Assembly: GCF_041410465.1 (NCBI RefSeq)
Contig: NZ_CP166961.1
Location: forward strand, 2,046,001 to 2,110,000
Length of the DNA stretch: 64,000 nt
Source: Thalassotalea sp. 273M-4
GTDB taxonomy: Bacteria; Pseudomonadota; Gammaproteobacteria; Enterobacterales; Alteromonadaceae
Direction of reading: 5' to 3'
Shown here piece by piece: positions 56,398 to 64,000 of this stretch. Each line of letters begins with the position of its first letter. The first letter of the stretch is position 1. The translations under genes and the position numbers were made by a program. Below the pieces are notes generated by a model, which worked only from the letters and a program-made list of their open reading frames with translations, was not told where the DNA came from and searched no databases.

Positions 56398-58122
56398 TTA
56401 GGCAAACAGTATGACGGTTACTGTCCATAACACCGCGGCTAGCGAAGCCGCCAAAGTTGCTGGAAATAATTGCGATTTTACATGATCCATTAAATCACAG
56501 CCGGTGGTCATTGAACTTAAAATGGTGGTGTCTGATATAGGTGAGCATTGATCGCCATATACACTGCCATTTAATACCGTGGCAAAACATACCATCATAT
56601 ACAATTCTGGATTCGCGAGAGCTTGGCTTTGACTGACTGCCCAAGCTAAAGGTAAGGCAAGCGGAAAGGCAATGGCGTAGGTTCCCCAACTGGTGCCGGT
56701 GGAAAACGCAATGATCATGGTGATCAACTGCAATATAATGGGTAAGAGCCAAAACGGCAGAGTTTCGCCTAACGCAGATACCAGAAACAGCCCCCCGCCA
56801 ATTTCTTTACTGATACTGCCAATGATCACCGCCAGCATTAATATCACCGATGCAAAAACCACCCCTTTTAAGCCATTGCTAAAACCTTCTATTAGATTCA
56901 ATAAGGTCATCCCCTTAGCCAAAGCGATCACGGCCGAAAGCAGTAATGCAAAACCAAAGGCCCAATTAACCATGGGGGTGCCCATATAAACAAAGGTCAA
57001 CACGGCAATGGCTATTAAGCTTACCAGAGGCAATAAAAACTCTAACACATGAGGTTGATAATCTTTTGGCGGATCGCAATGGTGTAATTCCTTGGCACTT
57101 AAGGGCTGTGCATCGGGGGCATCTAACTGACCTGTGGTCAATGTACGGTGATGGGCTGCTCGAATCCGCTGCCCCGAAAAAGTCATAATATTCATACTCA
57201 GCAATAAGGTCCCTAATACGGCTAAAATGCCATAAAAACTAAAAGGGATGCTGCTAAAAAAAAACGCCAAACGATCGGCCTCTGTCGCTAAAAAGGTCAC
57301 CCCGGGAACAAATATCAGGGCTTGTACGTAGGCCGGCCAAGCATTAAAAGCTAATACCGAGGCAATGGGGGATGCGGTCGAGTCAACAATATAACTCATC
57401 TCTTCATGGCTGACTTTAGCCTTATCGGCCAGTGGTCTTACTGTCGTACCAACCAGCACTGTGCTCATAGTCCCCCCTTGAAAAAACATCACCCCGAGAA
57501 ACCAAGAAACAAGTTTGGCAGAGCGTCGCCCTTTGACAAAATGGGTTGCCATAAACGTAGCAAATGCTTGTGCAGCGCCAGTTTTAGACCAAATACCTAA
57601 TAAACCGCCCAAAAGCCAGAGATAAAGTACCAATATAGCGATAGTCCCTTCTTGCGCTAGGTTTGGAATAAGCACGGTATTTAATAAATCATACTGTGCT
57701 AGCATCAAAGCGCCAACAACAATCCCTGCCAATAATGAGGTTAAAGGTTCTCGAGTTAGTAAACACAGCGCGATGGTGATAAAGGCGGGTAATAACGACC
57801 ACAAACCAAAATGAAAAGCCGGTTTGAGCAACACATATTGATTGTCTTTATTTATCACCCATTGCTCTACTTTTGGCGGTTCACCGTTTAAGCGATTTAA
57901 ATTTTGTTGATTGAGCTTGGAATCCTGATAAGGAATAACATCAGTAACAGGTAACTCTTTGCCTTTGTATTTATAGCTTAATACACCTTGAGGATTTTCA
58001 TACACCTGGTACACCAGAGATTGTTCAAGCCAGTTTTTTGCAACAAAAGCATTAACAAACATCGCTAGTAATAGGCCAATTGTAAAAATGATCAGTGCCA
58101 ACACGTTCTTATTTTTCAGCAT
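56398..58122 (-). CDS. NhaC-family Na+/H+ antiporter
   Basis: A 574-residue inner membrane secondary transporter with about a dozen hydrophobic segments. An N-terminal helix is followed by a hydrophilic extracytoplasmic loop of about 90 residues (KWLE region to NKDNQYVLL), then the transporter core from [16 protein letters not shown]. Signature segments include [37 protein letters not shown] and [17 protein letters not shown] near the end, typical of NhaC. In marine bacteria such antiporters use or defend the sodium gradient. The insertion before the core is larger than in most NhaC. Confidence 0.88.
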   Translation of the reverse strand: MLKNKNVLALIIFTIGLLLAMFVNAFVAKNWLEQSLVYQVYENPQGVLSYKYKGKELPVTDVIPYQDSKLNQQNLNRLNGEPPKVEQWVINKDNQYVLLKPAFHFGLWSLLPAFITIALCLLTREPLTSLLAGIVVGALMLAQYDLLNTVLIPNLAQEGTIAILVLYLWLLGGLLGIWSKTGAAQAFATFMATHFVKGRRSAKLVSWFLGVMFFQGGTMSTVLVGTTVRPLADKAKVSHEEMSYIVDSTASPIASVLAFNAWPAYVQALIFVPGVTFLATEADRLAFFFSSIPFSFYGILAVLGTLLLSMNIMTFSGQRIRAAHHRTLTTGQLDAPDAQPLSAKELHHCDPPKDYQPHVLEFLLPLVSLIAIAVLTFVYMGTPMVNWAFGFALLLSAVIALAKGMTLLNLIEGFSNGLKGVVFASVILMLAVIIGSISKEIGGGLFLVSALGETLPFWLLPIILQLITMIIAFSTGTSWGTYAIAFPLALPLAWAVSQSQALANPELYMMVCFATVLNGSVYGDQCSPISDTTILSSMTTGCDLMDHVKSQLFPATLAASLAAVLWTVTVILFA

Positions 58123-58297
58123 AGAGGTTACCTTATTTCATTTACCACCAACCATAGACACAAAAACACCTTGGTAACAAATATTTTACACCACCCTTAC
58201 TGTGCCATAAGCCAAGGTGATGAGTAAACAACCTATGCTCAACCAAACCTTGAATAGTCATTAGACGCCATTGGCTATAACATCAATATTTGCTTGT

Positions 58298-58420
58298 TTA
58301 TTTAATCAACAATACCTCGTCATCTGCGTGACTCGGTGGATGAAAAGCACGTTGCTCTTCAATAGTTTGCGCTAGCGCATAAATATCTCAAACGGGTTCG
58401 CGAGCTTTTCAAGCCTTTGC
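58298..58420 (-). pseudogene. Possible 3' gene remnant with a frameshift, upstream of nhaC
   Basis: Read on the minus strand the segment translates as QRLEKLANPFEI in one frame and then, after a one-base shift near 58385, YALAQTIEEQRAFHPPSHA then DDEVLLIK and a stop. Both halves are protein-like and have no start codon or ribosome site. The source gene is not recognised and the call is tentative. Confidence 0.3.
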
Positions 58421-58560
58421 TATGATTTAAAAACACTCGCAATCAGGCTAGGCCCCTGTCTTTTTTGCTTATATTTTAAAAATCACGGTATCAAAGCACC
58501 TTAATTGATGTGGCCTATATTGGTTTTATCTTCTGTGATACAAACATTTCTGGAGTTTTA

Positions 58561-59565
58561 ATGAACGTTGAAAACACCTTCAAAGCCCTTTGGGTTGAAG
58601 AACAAAATGACAATACCTTTACTCAGTCTATTACAGCCAAGCCAATGTCTTTGTTGCCAGACAATGATCTTCTCATTGATGTCCACTATTCTTCATTAAA
58701 TTTTAAAGATGCAATGTCTGCTAATGGTAATCGCGGCATCACCAAAGAGTACCCTCATACCCCTGGGATAGACGCTGCAGGCGTGGTGATAAGTGACAAA
58801 TCAGGCACGTTTTCACAGGGCGATAAAGTCGTGGTATTTGGTTACGACTTAGGCATGAACACCTCTGGTGGCTTAGCAGAACGCATCTGCATACCGGCTG
58901 ATTGGGCGGTAAAGTGCCCTGATACATTAACCTTGAAAGAGTCGATGATTTACGGAACTGGCGGTATTACCGCCGCTTTATGTGTGCAAAAGTTAGAAAA
59001 ACTTGGCGCATCGCCAAGCGATGGCCCTGTTGCCGTTAGTGGTGCAACAGGTGGTGTTGGTAGCGTCAGTATCGCTATTTTGCATCAATTAGGTTATGAA
59101 GTGATCGCTTTTTCCGGTAAAGAATCGCAACATCAACACTTAAAATCGTTAGGGGCAACACAAGTATTGCACCGCGATGTCATCAATGAAGTAAACGATA
59201 AACCCATGGGCAAACCCTTATGGGCGCACGGTATTGACACCCTTGGCGGTGACTTTCTTGCCAATATGATCAAGTGCATTAAGCCCGGTGGCGCGGTGTC
59301 TGCGTGTGGCTTAGCTTCCTCACCATTTTTTAAATTAAATGTGTTCCCATTTATCACAAGAGGCGTGTCTTTATTAGGTGTTGACTCGGTGATGATCCCA
59401 CTAAGTGACAAACAAGCCATTTGGCAGCGCGTTGCTACCGATATGAAGTTGCCAAACCTCGAACAGTTTTCAGAGGAAATCAGCTTAGCGCAAGTGCCAG
59501 AGTACTTGAGCAAATTTTTTGCAGGTCAGGTAGTTGGCCGCTATGTCGTTAATATAAAAGGCTAA
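58561..59565 (+). CDS. acuI: Acryloyl-CoA reductase/YhdH-family NADPH quinone oxidoreductase
   Basis: A 334-residue zinc-free medium-chain dehydrogenase/reductase that reduces acryloyl-CoA to propionyl-CoA, part of 3-hydroxypropionate and DMSP-derived acrylate use. I start at ATG 58561 (MNVENTFKALWVEE) with TGGAG 6 bp upstream; the longer frame adds 17 residues. SLNFKDAMSANGNRGITKEY is the YhdH-type N-terminus. NADPH binding is through VSGATGGVGSVSIAIL (about residue 150). The late motif GVSLLGVDSVMIPLSDKQAI is also family-typical. AcuI rather than a generic QOR is likely by length and motifs. Confidence 0.88.
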   Translation: MNVENTFKALWVEEQNDNTFTQSITAKPMSLLPDNDLLIDVHYSSLNFKDAMSANGNRGITKEYPHTPGIDAAGVVISDKSGTFSQGDKVVVFGYDLGMNTSGGLAERICIPADWAVKCPDTLTLKESMIYGTGGITAALCVQKLEKLGASPSDGPVAVSGATGGVGSVSIAILHQLGYEVIAFSGKESQHQHLKSLGATQVLHRDVINEVNDKPMGKPLWAHGIDTLGGDFLANMIKCIKPGGAVSACGLASSPFFKLNVFPFITRGVSLLGVDSVMIPLSDKQAIWQRVATDMKLPNLEQFSEEISLAQVPEYLSKFFAGQVVGRYVVNIKG

Positions 59566-59586
59566 ATCTGGAAACACATATAAAAG

Positions 59587-59625
59587 GAAAAGGGGATGAA
59601 TAATCAATTCATCCCCTTTATTTGT
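59587..59625 (+). terminator. Terminator after acuI
   Basis: AAGGGGATGAA (59590-59600) pairs with TTCATCCCCTT (59609-59619) over a loop of 8 nt or less, and TTTATTTG follows. It starts 22 bp after the acuI stop codon. Confidence 0.85.
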
Positions 59626-59739
59626 ATAGCTGTTTAGTGTCATTTTGAGCCATAGATGAAATGAGAAAATAGCGCCGATAGTGTAAGCTTTTAAATGGGA
59701 TAATCTCTCGTTTCCAGGCCACTTTGCACGACAGCCTTG

Positions 59740-60324
59740 CTAGGGTTTTTTACCAACACCCATTAACACTGTCATAGTGCCTTTTGAACTATTCATTTTA
59801 AATGGCTTTTTGATTTCAATATCAATGAATTCATTTTCTTTGAGCGCACGTAACACCCTACTTTCAGACAATCCCGGCTCAGATGAGGCATCATTGGACA
59901 ACCAGTCCCACTGTATAAATATGCCGCCGTTCTTTAAAAGAGACTTTAACAAGCCGAGGCTCGTTTCGTAATCGGATAAAAAGCCACACACTGATGATGC
60001 CACGATTAAGTCAAATTGAGTGGTTAAGCGAGGATGGTTATCAATCAAATCTTGAGTCAAAAAGTCAGAGATAGTCGATACATTACTTAGATGTTTCTTG
60101 TTCAGGATATTTATCATTTCGGATGAACCATCAAGAGCAACGATGTCTTTTACTCTTGGACTAAGAAGCTGGGTAAGCGTACCAGTACCACAACCAAAGT
60201 CAAAGACAGACAGCCCATCAAGCTCGGTAATATTAGTAAGTTCGTCAAATGCGTTATTGGCATATTCTCGTACCGAGGCATCAACATCCCACCCCTCAGC
60301 ATATTCGTCCCATTCATTGCTCAA
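59740..60324 (-). CDS. Class I SAM-dependent methyltransferase
   Basis: A 194-residue soluble methyltransferase. I start at the TTG 60322-60324 (M/LSNEWDEYAEGWDVDASVRE), AGGA 9 bp upstream, because family members begin with this NEWDEYA-G-WD segment; a TTG eight codons earlier is also possible. SAM-binding motif I is VFDFGCGTGTLTQLL (about residue 40), motif II IVALDGSSEMI (Asp binding ribose), and DLIVASSVCGFLSDYE (about 106) follows. Substrate is unknown. It stands alone, on the edge of the accessory-looking region. Confidence 0.82.
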   Translation of the reverse strand: MSNEWDEYAEGWDVDASVREYANNAFDELTNITELDGLSVFDFGCGTGTLTQLLSPRVKDIVALDGSSEMINILNKKHLSNVSTISDFLTQDLIDNHPRLTTQFDLIVASSVCGFLSDYETSLGLLKSLLKNGGIFIQWDWLSNDASSEPGLSESRVLRALKENEFIDIEIKKPFKMNSSKGTMTVLMGVGKKP

Positions 60325-60793
60325 TGCTATTTTTCCTAAAAAATTCAAACAGACCTATTGATTGCCTAACAATTTAATATCGACCCAATGGATCGTTTTA
60401 TAACTATACAGGAGAAAGCTCCTAGTTATGGATAAAAAACAATACTTATTAAACCCAACGACTAATTATTAGTCGGCAGCTACAGTTTTCCCACTAGGCT
60501 CTTTAGGAGCGTGCCGTTATGAGCAAAATTTTGCGCAAACACAAATTCTATATTAGTGTTTTAAGTGATAGCTTTAAGAAAGAGATTTAGTTGACATTTC
60601 TGCACCTAAAGCGTTGCATTCATTGGTTTTGCGTTAGCTAATGTACCCTTAAGGTTCATTCCAACTGCTTTCTTTGTCAGTCTGTACCCGGTGCCTCAGG
60701 CTGTTGAGTTTTTGTCTGTTTTTCTAACTGATGTGCCATACTCAAAAGTATTTCCCACCATTTTAAGTGTGGCATATGTTCAGGACGCAAAAA
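60325..60793. other. Structured gap before the amidohydrolase, with candidate operator and micro-ORF
   Basis: About 470 bp without a full gene. It holds a hairpin of TAACTA (60401-60406)/TAGTTA (60423-60428) with inner GGAG/CTCC; a perfect CGACTAA-TTA-TTAGTCG (60459-60475); a GCTC/GAGC hairpin near 60499-60510; and a 23-codon frame at 60519-60590 (MSKILRKHKFYISVLSDSF, then KKEI) with AGGAG 9 bp upstream. The minus strand also has a 68-codon frame at 60677-60883 (LRPEHMPHLKWWEILLSMAH) of protein-like composition, possibly the end of a decayed gene. Confidence 0.45.
60519..60590 (+). CDS. Possible 23-residue leader peptide
   Basis: ATG at 60519 with AGGAG 9 bp upstream opens MSKILRKHKFYISVLSDSF followed by KKEI and TAG. 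It is basic, with Lys and Arg in the first third. It comes after three inverted repeats. It could be a leader or a chance frame; too short to judge. Confidence 0.3.
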   Translation: MSKILRKHKFYISVLSDSFKKEI

Positions 60794-61996
60794 ATGACTA
60801 AAGCAAAATACTCTTATGTAATCAAGCACATAGTTAATTCGTACGCTTCGTTTCCTGCCGATAGTTCGACCTCGGTAAAACATCTGATGACCGCGGCTAT
60901 GGTAATGCTAGTATCTGCGTGTTCGACCATGTCAGATGAAGAATCTTCAACCATGGTTTCTGTCAGTAATGATGCCCGGCCGTTAAGTTCTTTTGCTAAG
61001 CCAGCGTCTGCGCAAGCTTGTTACGATCGTCAAAAGGAACCATACACAGCTGTGGTTGACGCGCATTTCCATCCACGTCCCTTTGGGGGATCTGCAATTT
61101 CGCCAGCTGAACTTTTTCAATATTTTGACAAGACTACCGTTCGATTTGTGAATTATTTTGGTATAGGCCAAGTCCTCGAGCTTGATTCTGGCTGTACCTA
61201 TTATCTTGACTGCCCGGGGGTAGCGGCAAAACCCAGTGTTAAAAACGACTTCGTAAATGGTATGGAAGTGAAGGCTTATCCTCATGAAAACCTACATGTG
61301 ACCTTATCCATGACCTTCATGGATCTGGCAAATCCTGAAGATATTACCGACCTTATTGCACTTTACGATAAAGAATATCCTGGCATGTTTTCCTGGTCAG
61401 GTGAGCTTAATGTGATGAAACAGGCCCTACTTGGCAATATGCATGAGCCTTCGACTAAAGCGAGTATTGACGGCTGGGCACCGTTTATGGCGATTTTAAA
61501 AGAACGGGGGATCCCCATAACATTGCATTCTGATCTGGGTAACGACAACAATACAACAGAATTCTTACCCTTAATGGAATATATACTTTCCTCTTATCCG
61601 GACAACAAAATTGTCTGGGCACATATGGGGCTGTCTAAAGAGTTATCAAATATGAACCCGTATACCCATGTTTCCATCATGAAACGTTTGCTGGATAAAT
61701 ATCCTAATCTGATGCTGGATATATCTTGGGATGTGCTTTACAACTCCTACCATAATTGGGGGCCTGTCTTTGTGCAATTCTTCAACAATTATCCAACCCG
61801 CATTCTGCCGGGGACAGACTTTGTCGCTGCGGGTACTAAAAACTTTGCTATGTACGCAAAAGAGCTTGATGTGACTAGTCGTGCGTTGAAAGCGCTAAAT
61901 GATGACGCGTTCAGACTCATTGCATTAGGGGAAAATTATTTTCGTTTGATGGATCTTGATTATAACGCCCCTAATATTTGCTCGGCAACGGACTAA
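60794..61996 (+). CDS. Lipoprotein amidohydrolase (TIM-barrel, amidohydrolase-2 type)
   Basis: About 400 residues. The mature part is an amidohydrolase-2-type metal-dependent hydrolase: AVVDAHFHPRPFGG (H-x-H, the first metal pair), GIPITLHSDLG (His, about residue 245), KIVWAHMGLS (His, about 281), LMLDISWDVLYN and ILPGTDFVAAG (Asp, about 341). The segment MTAAMVMLVSACSTMS carries a lipobox (VSAC), so the enzyme is probably a membrane lipoprotein. However, about 30 residues of unrelated hydrophilic sequence precede this signal, whichever start (60794 or 60767) is used, and VKHL just before the core signal looks like a lost native start. An in-frame ATG at 60887 would leave too short a signal. 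The neighbouring porin genes suggest uptake and hydrolysis of one substrate. Confidence 0.75.
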   Translation: MTKAKYSYVIKHIVNSYASFPADSSTSVKHLMTAAMVMLVSACSTMSDEESSTMVSVSNDARPLSSFAKPASAQACYDRQKEPYTAVVDAHFHPRPFGGSAISPAELFQYFDKTTVRFVNYFGIGQVLELDSGCTYYLDCPGVAAKPSVKNDFVNGMEVKAYPHENLHVTLSMTFMDLANPEDITDLIALYDKEYPGMFSWSGELNVMKQALLGNMHEPSTKASIDGWAPFMAILKERGIPITLHSDLGNDNNTTEFLPLMEYILSSYPDNKIVWAHMGLSKELSNMNPYTHVSIMKRLLDKYPNLMLDISWDVLYNSYHNWGPVFVQFFNNYPTRILPGTDFVAAGTKNFAMYAKELDVTSRALKALNDDAFRLIALGENYFRLMDLDYNAPNICSATD

Positions 61997-62015
61997 CTTC
62001 AGCAGGAACCATATT

Positions 62016-62400
62016 ATGTCAATTCATCAGCTGCCCTTTTGGGCCAGCCTGCTGGGTTGCAGTTCGCGTTTATCGCTAGTGCGATAGCTTCTGACAAACA
62101 GGTTTATGAAAAAGAAGTCTATGAATATGAACGTAACCAGCAGAGCACGATTGTACCGCTCGATGTGAAAGATACAGAGCGTCGCGCATTTTTAGAGGTA
62201 ATATGCCTGATGCTAGCATTAGTGCCAATGCAGATGAAACAGAGTACGACATGACGGTTGATTACCGAATTCAGTAAGGCTGGGCTGAGCGACTCTGGAT
62301 AAGGACTCGCCTAGCCTATGTTAACCAGGACGAGGCTTTAGGAGGTAACGACTTTGTTGATTTTCGCATCATTATTAATTATGACTTTGGTCTACTCTAA
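62016..62400 (+). pseudogene. Decayed OprD-like porin gene remnant
   Basis: After a good ribosome site (AGGA, ATG at 62016) the frame stops after 23 codons. From 62197 to 62400 another frame reads NMPDASISANADETEYDMTV and DYRIQ, then an in-frame TAA at 62275, then WAERLWIRTRLAYVNQDEAL, GGNDFVDFRIIINYDFGLL and the true stop. The end resembles the last barrel strands of OprD-family porins. So the N- and C-terminal ends seem to remain while most of the barrel is deleted, with at least one frameshift and a nonsense codon. Sequence identity to OprD is judged by pattern only. Confidence 0.55.
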
Positions 62401-62412
62401 AGGAAAAATGTT

Positions 62413-63915
62413 ATGAACATAGGTAAAGCAAGCCTCGCAATCTGTGTGGCCACGGCACTTGGTTTTACGGCGTCTGCAGAAACTTCGCCTGAACAAGTCA
62501 GTCGTCAGGCAACCCTTGAAGAAATGCGTGAGCTTAAACGCATGCGGGACCAATTAGCTGAGCAAACCCGTGAATTTGAACGGCGTATTGCTGCGCTTGA
62601 GGAGATGGTAGGAGAAGATGATAGCGACACGGCTGTCATTGTTGATGAGCCACAGGAAGCTTCAGGCGCATCGGTGAGTCGTCAACCCCCGCCCGTACCG
62701 GCCCCCTCTGAAGTGCCTAATTGGCAGCCTTTTGAACCTGGTAAAGGCTTTGTTCTGTCTCGCTCTAAATGGGGCGAACTCGACTTTTCGGCGTTTTCTT
62801 ATGCCCGATATCTGAACCAGGGCAACTTTGAAAATACCTACACAGATACGTTTGATCGAGTGCGGGAGTTAGACAAACGCAATGATATTCAAATGCAAAA
62901 AGTAACCCTGAACTTTAAAGGTTGGCTTTTTGATCCTAAGTTTCGCTATCTATTTTACACTTGGACGTCCAATACCAGTCAGGGGGATCTCAGTCAGGTA
63001 GTCGTAGCAGGTAATTTAGGTTATCAGTTTAACGAACACTTCAACCTGTATGCAGGTATTGGAGGGCTGCCATCAACTCGCTCAACAAATTATACCTTTC
63101 CAAACTGGCTTAAAAACGACCATAGAACCATTGCCGATGAGTTTTTTAGAGGCTCATACACAACCGGTATTTGGGCTAATGGTAAAATCACCGATGGCCT
63201 TGAGTATCGTATGATGCTTGGCAACAACCTGAGTCAACTGGGGGTTAATGCGGTGCAGCTTGATGATGGATTAAACACCGTTTCTGCCGCGCTTTGGTGG
63301 ATGCCGACCACAGGGGAATACGGTCCGGGTCAGGGGCTAGGAGATTATGAATATCACGATGACTTAGCCACATTGTTCGGCCTACACTTTACCCGCAGCC
63401 GCGAAGATGCACAGGGTCAATCTGATACCGAGGGCTTTGAGAATTCACAACTGAGATTATCTGATGGCACCTTAATCTTCAGTAACGATCCGTTTATGAC
63501 GGGAGCGAATATTCGCAAGGCGACCTATCAGATGGCGGCGATAAACGGTGGCTTCAAATATCGTGGCTGGTCACTTGATGCCGAGGCGTATTATCGCCAA
63601 ATGGATGACTTTGCAACTATCGGAACGATTCCTGTTTCGTCGATAACGGATCACGGCTTTCAAATCCAAGGTTCGATGATGATCATGCCAGAAAAACTAC
63701 AAGGTTATCTCGGCTATTCAAAAATATACGGTGATTACGGCAATCCCTACGACGTGTCAGTTGGGGTCAATTGGTTTCCATTTTCGCGCAAGGAAATACG
63801 TGTCAATGTGCAGGGACTTTACCTCGACGACTCTCCGGTGGGGTATTCGTCAGTACCGTTTTCTGTGGGCGCCAACGGCTGGGCATTAACTACCGACTTG
63901 ATTGTTGCTTTTTAG
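62413..63915 (+). CDS. Outer membrane porin with N-terminal coiled coil (DcaP/OprP-like)
   Basis: A 500-residue outer membrane protein. A signal peptide (MNIGKASLAICVATALGFTA) ends near SAE. A charged heptad coiled coil covers about residues 30-68 (LEEMRELKRMRDQLAEQTRE), then a Pro-rich linker (PPPVPAPSEVP). From about 105 a beta-barrel of alternating aromatic strands runs to the terminal Phe in LTTDLIVAF. Coiled coil plus barrel is the plan of DcaP-like trimeric porins. AAGGA 8 bp before the ATG overlaps the end of the remnant porin. It sits behind the amidohydrolase lipoprotein, so a role in uptake of that enzyme's substrate or product is plausible. Confidence 0.78.
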   Translation: MNIGKASLAICVATALGFTASAETSPEQVSRQATLEEMRELKRMRDQLAEQTREFERRIAALEEMVGEDDSDTAVIVDEPQEASGASVSRQPPPVPAPSEVPNWQPFEPGKGFVLSRSKWGELDFSAFSYARYLNQGNFENTYTDTFDRVRELDKRNDIQMQKVTLNFKGWLFDPKFRYLFYTWTSNTSQGDLSQVVVAGNLGYQFNEHFNLYAGIGGLPSTRSTNYTFPNWLKNDHRTIADEFFRGSYTTGIWANGKITDGLEYRMMLGNNLSQLGVNAVQLDDGLNTVSAALWWMPTTGEYGPGQGLGDYEYHDDLATLFGLHFTRSREDAQGQSDTEGFENSQLRLSDGTLIFSNDPFMTGANIRKATYQMAAINGGFKYRGWSLDAEAYYRQMDDFATIGTIPVSSITDHGFQIQGSMMIMPEKLQGYLGYSKIYGDYGNPYDVSVGVNWFPFSRKEIRVNVQGLYLDDSPVGYSSVPFSVGANGWALTTDLIVAF

Positions 63916-64000
63916 AATGTGGTTAAAGGTTTATTCTTTTAAATGCCCACTCAGACACCATTAAAAATGGCTACAAAGACACAAAATGGTCGTCCAAAGT

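Noticed and set aside
60620..60670. attC-like GCGTTAGC and ATTCCAAC segments
   Set aside because: The core sites are in the wrong order for an integron attC and there is no integrase or cassette array.
1..64000. CRISPR arrays, tRNA or rRNA genes, complete insertion sequences, prophage
   Set aside because: No regularly spaced repeats, cloverleaf, rRNA segment, transposase or phage structural gene was found when reading the window.

Overview
The window is a stretch of chromosome from a marine gammaproteobacterium of the order Alteromonadales, most like Colwelliaceae (Thalassotalea/Colwellia). I infer this from gene content and order, not from a database search. The pointers are an AT-leaning, compact genome; csiV directly after mfd; a DUF3549/DUF3301 pair; YcgL, YcgN and MltB together; an Oar-like TonB receptor beside a TPR-sulfotransferase; and many blocks arranged as in E. 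coli. I see no tRNA, rRNA, CRISPR array, intact insertion sequence or prophage.

Layout. 1-6009 (minus): rpsB-tsf-pyrH-frr-uppS-cdsA-dxr, running from translation and nucleotide supply to undecaprenyl, phospholipid and isoprenoid synthesis, with a structured rpsB leader (t44 type) and an attenuator-like hairpin between rpsB and tsf. 6420-10829 (plus): map-glnD-dapD, the same order as in E. coli. 10937-15493 (minus): TPR-sulfotransferase and a large Oar-like TonB-dependent receptor. 15904-22085 (minus): kdsB-ycaR-lpxK-msbA-comEC, covering Kdo activation, lipid A synthesis, lipid A flipping and DNA uptake. 23127-26272 (minus): lolC-lolD-lolE, lipoprotein release. 26588-31812 (plus): mfd-csiV-DUF1244.

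32085-41416 (minus): rsuA; a small operon of PilZ protein, ParF-like ATPase and ribbon-helix-helix protein; a propeller protein; tapT; and then ycgL, mltB, ycgN, rnd and fadD. 41907-47463: tsaB, a membrane metalloprotease and an alpha/beta hydrolase, next to the helicase yoaA. This is the E. coli yoaA-tsaB-fadD-rnd neighbourhood, with a lipoprotein and an unannotated 28-residue membrane peptide inserted. 47545-53527: a glycosyltransferase-like gene, miaE, a cysteine-free Sir2-like gene, a cold-shock protein, truC-yqcC and DUF3549-DUF3301. 53887-59565: a GCS2-like ligase overlapping an AspA-like amidohydrolase, an NhaC antiporter, and acuI.

59740-63915 looks accessory. It holds a methyltransferase, a structured non-coding stretch, a lipoprotein amidohydrolase whose signal peptide carries an odd N-terminal extension, the decayed remains of an OprD-like porin, and an intact coiled-coil porin. 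Together they read as an acquired uptake-and-hydrolysis module. The best candidates for undescribed biology are the ParF/RHH/PilZ operon, the overlapping ligase/amidohydrolase pair, the zinc-site-less Sir2 protein and the 28-residue membrane protein.
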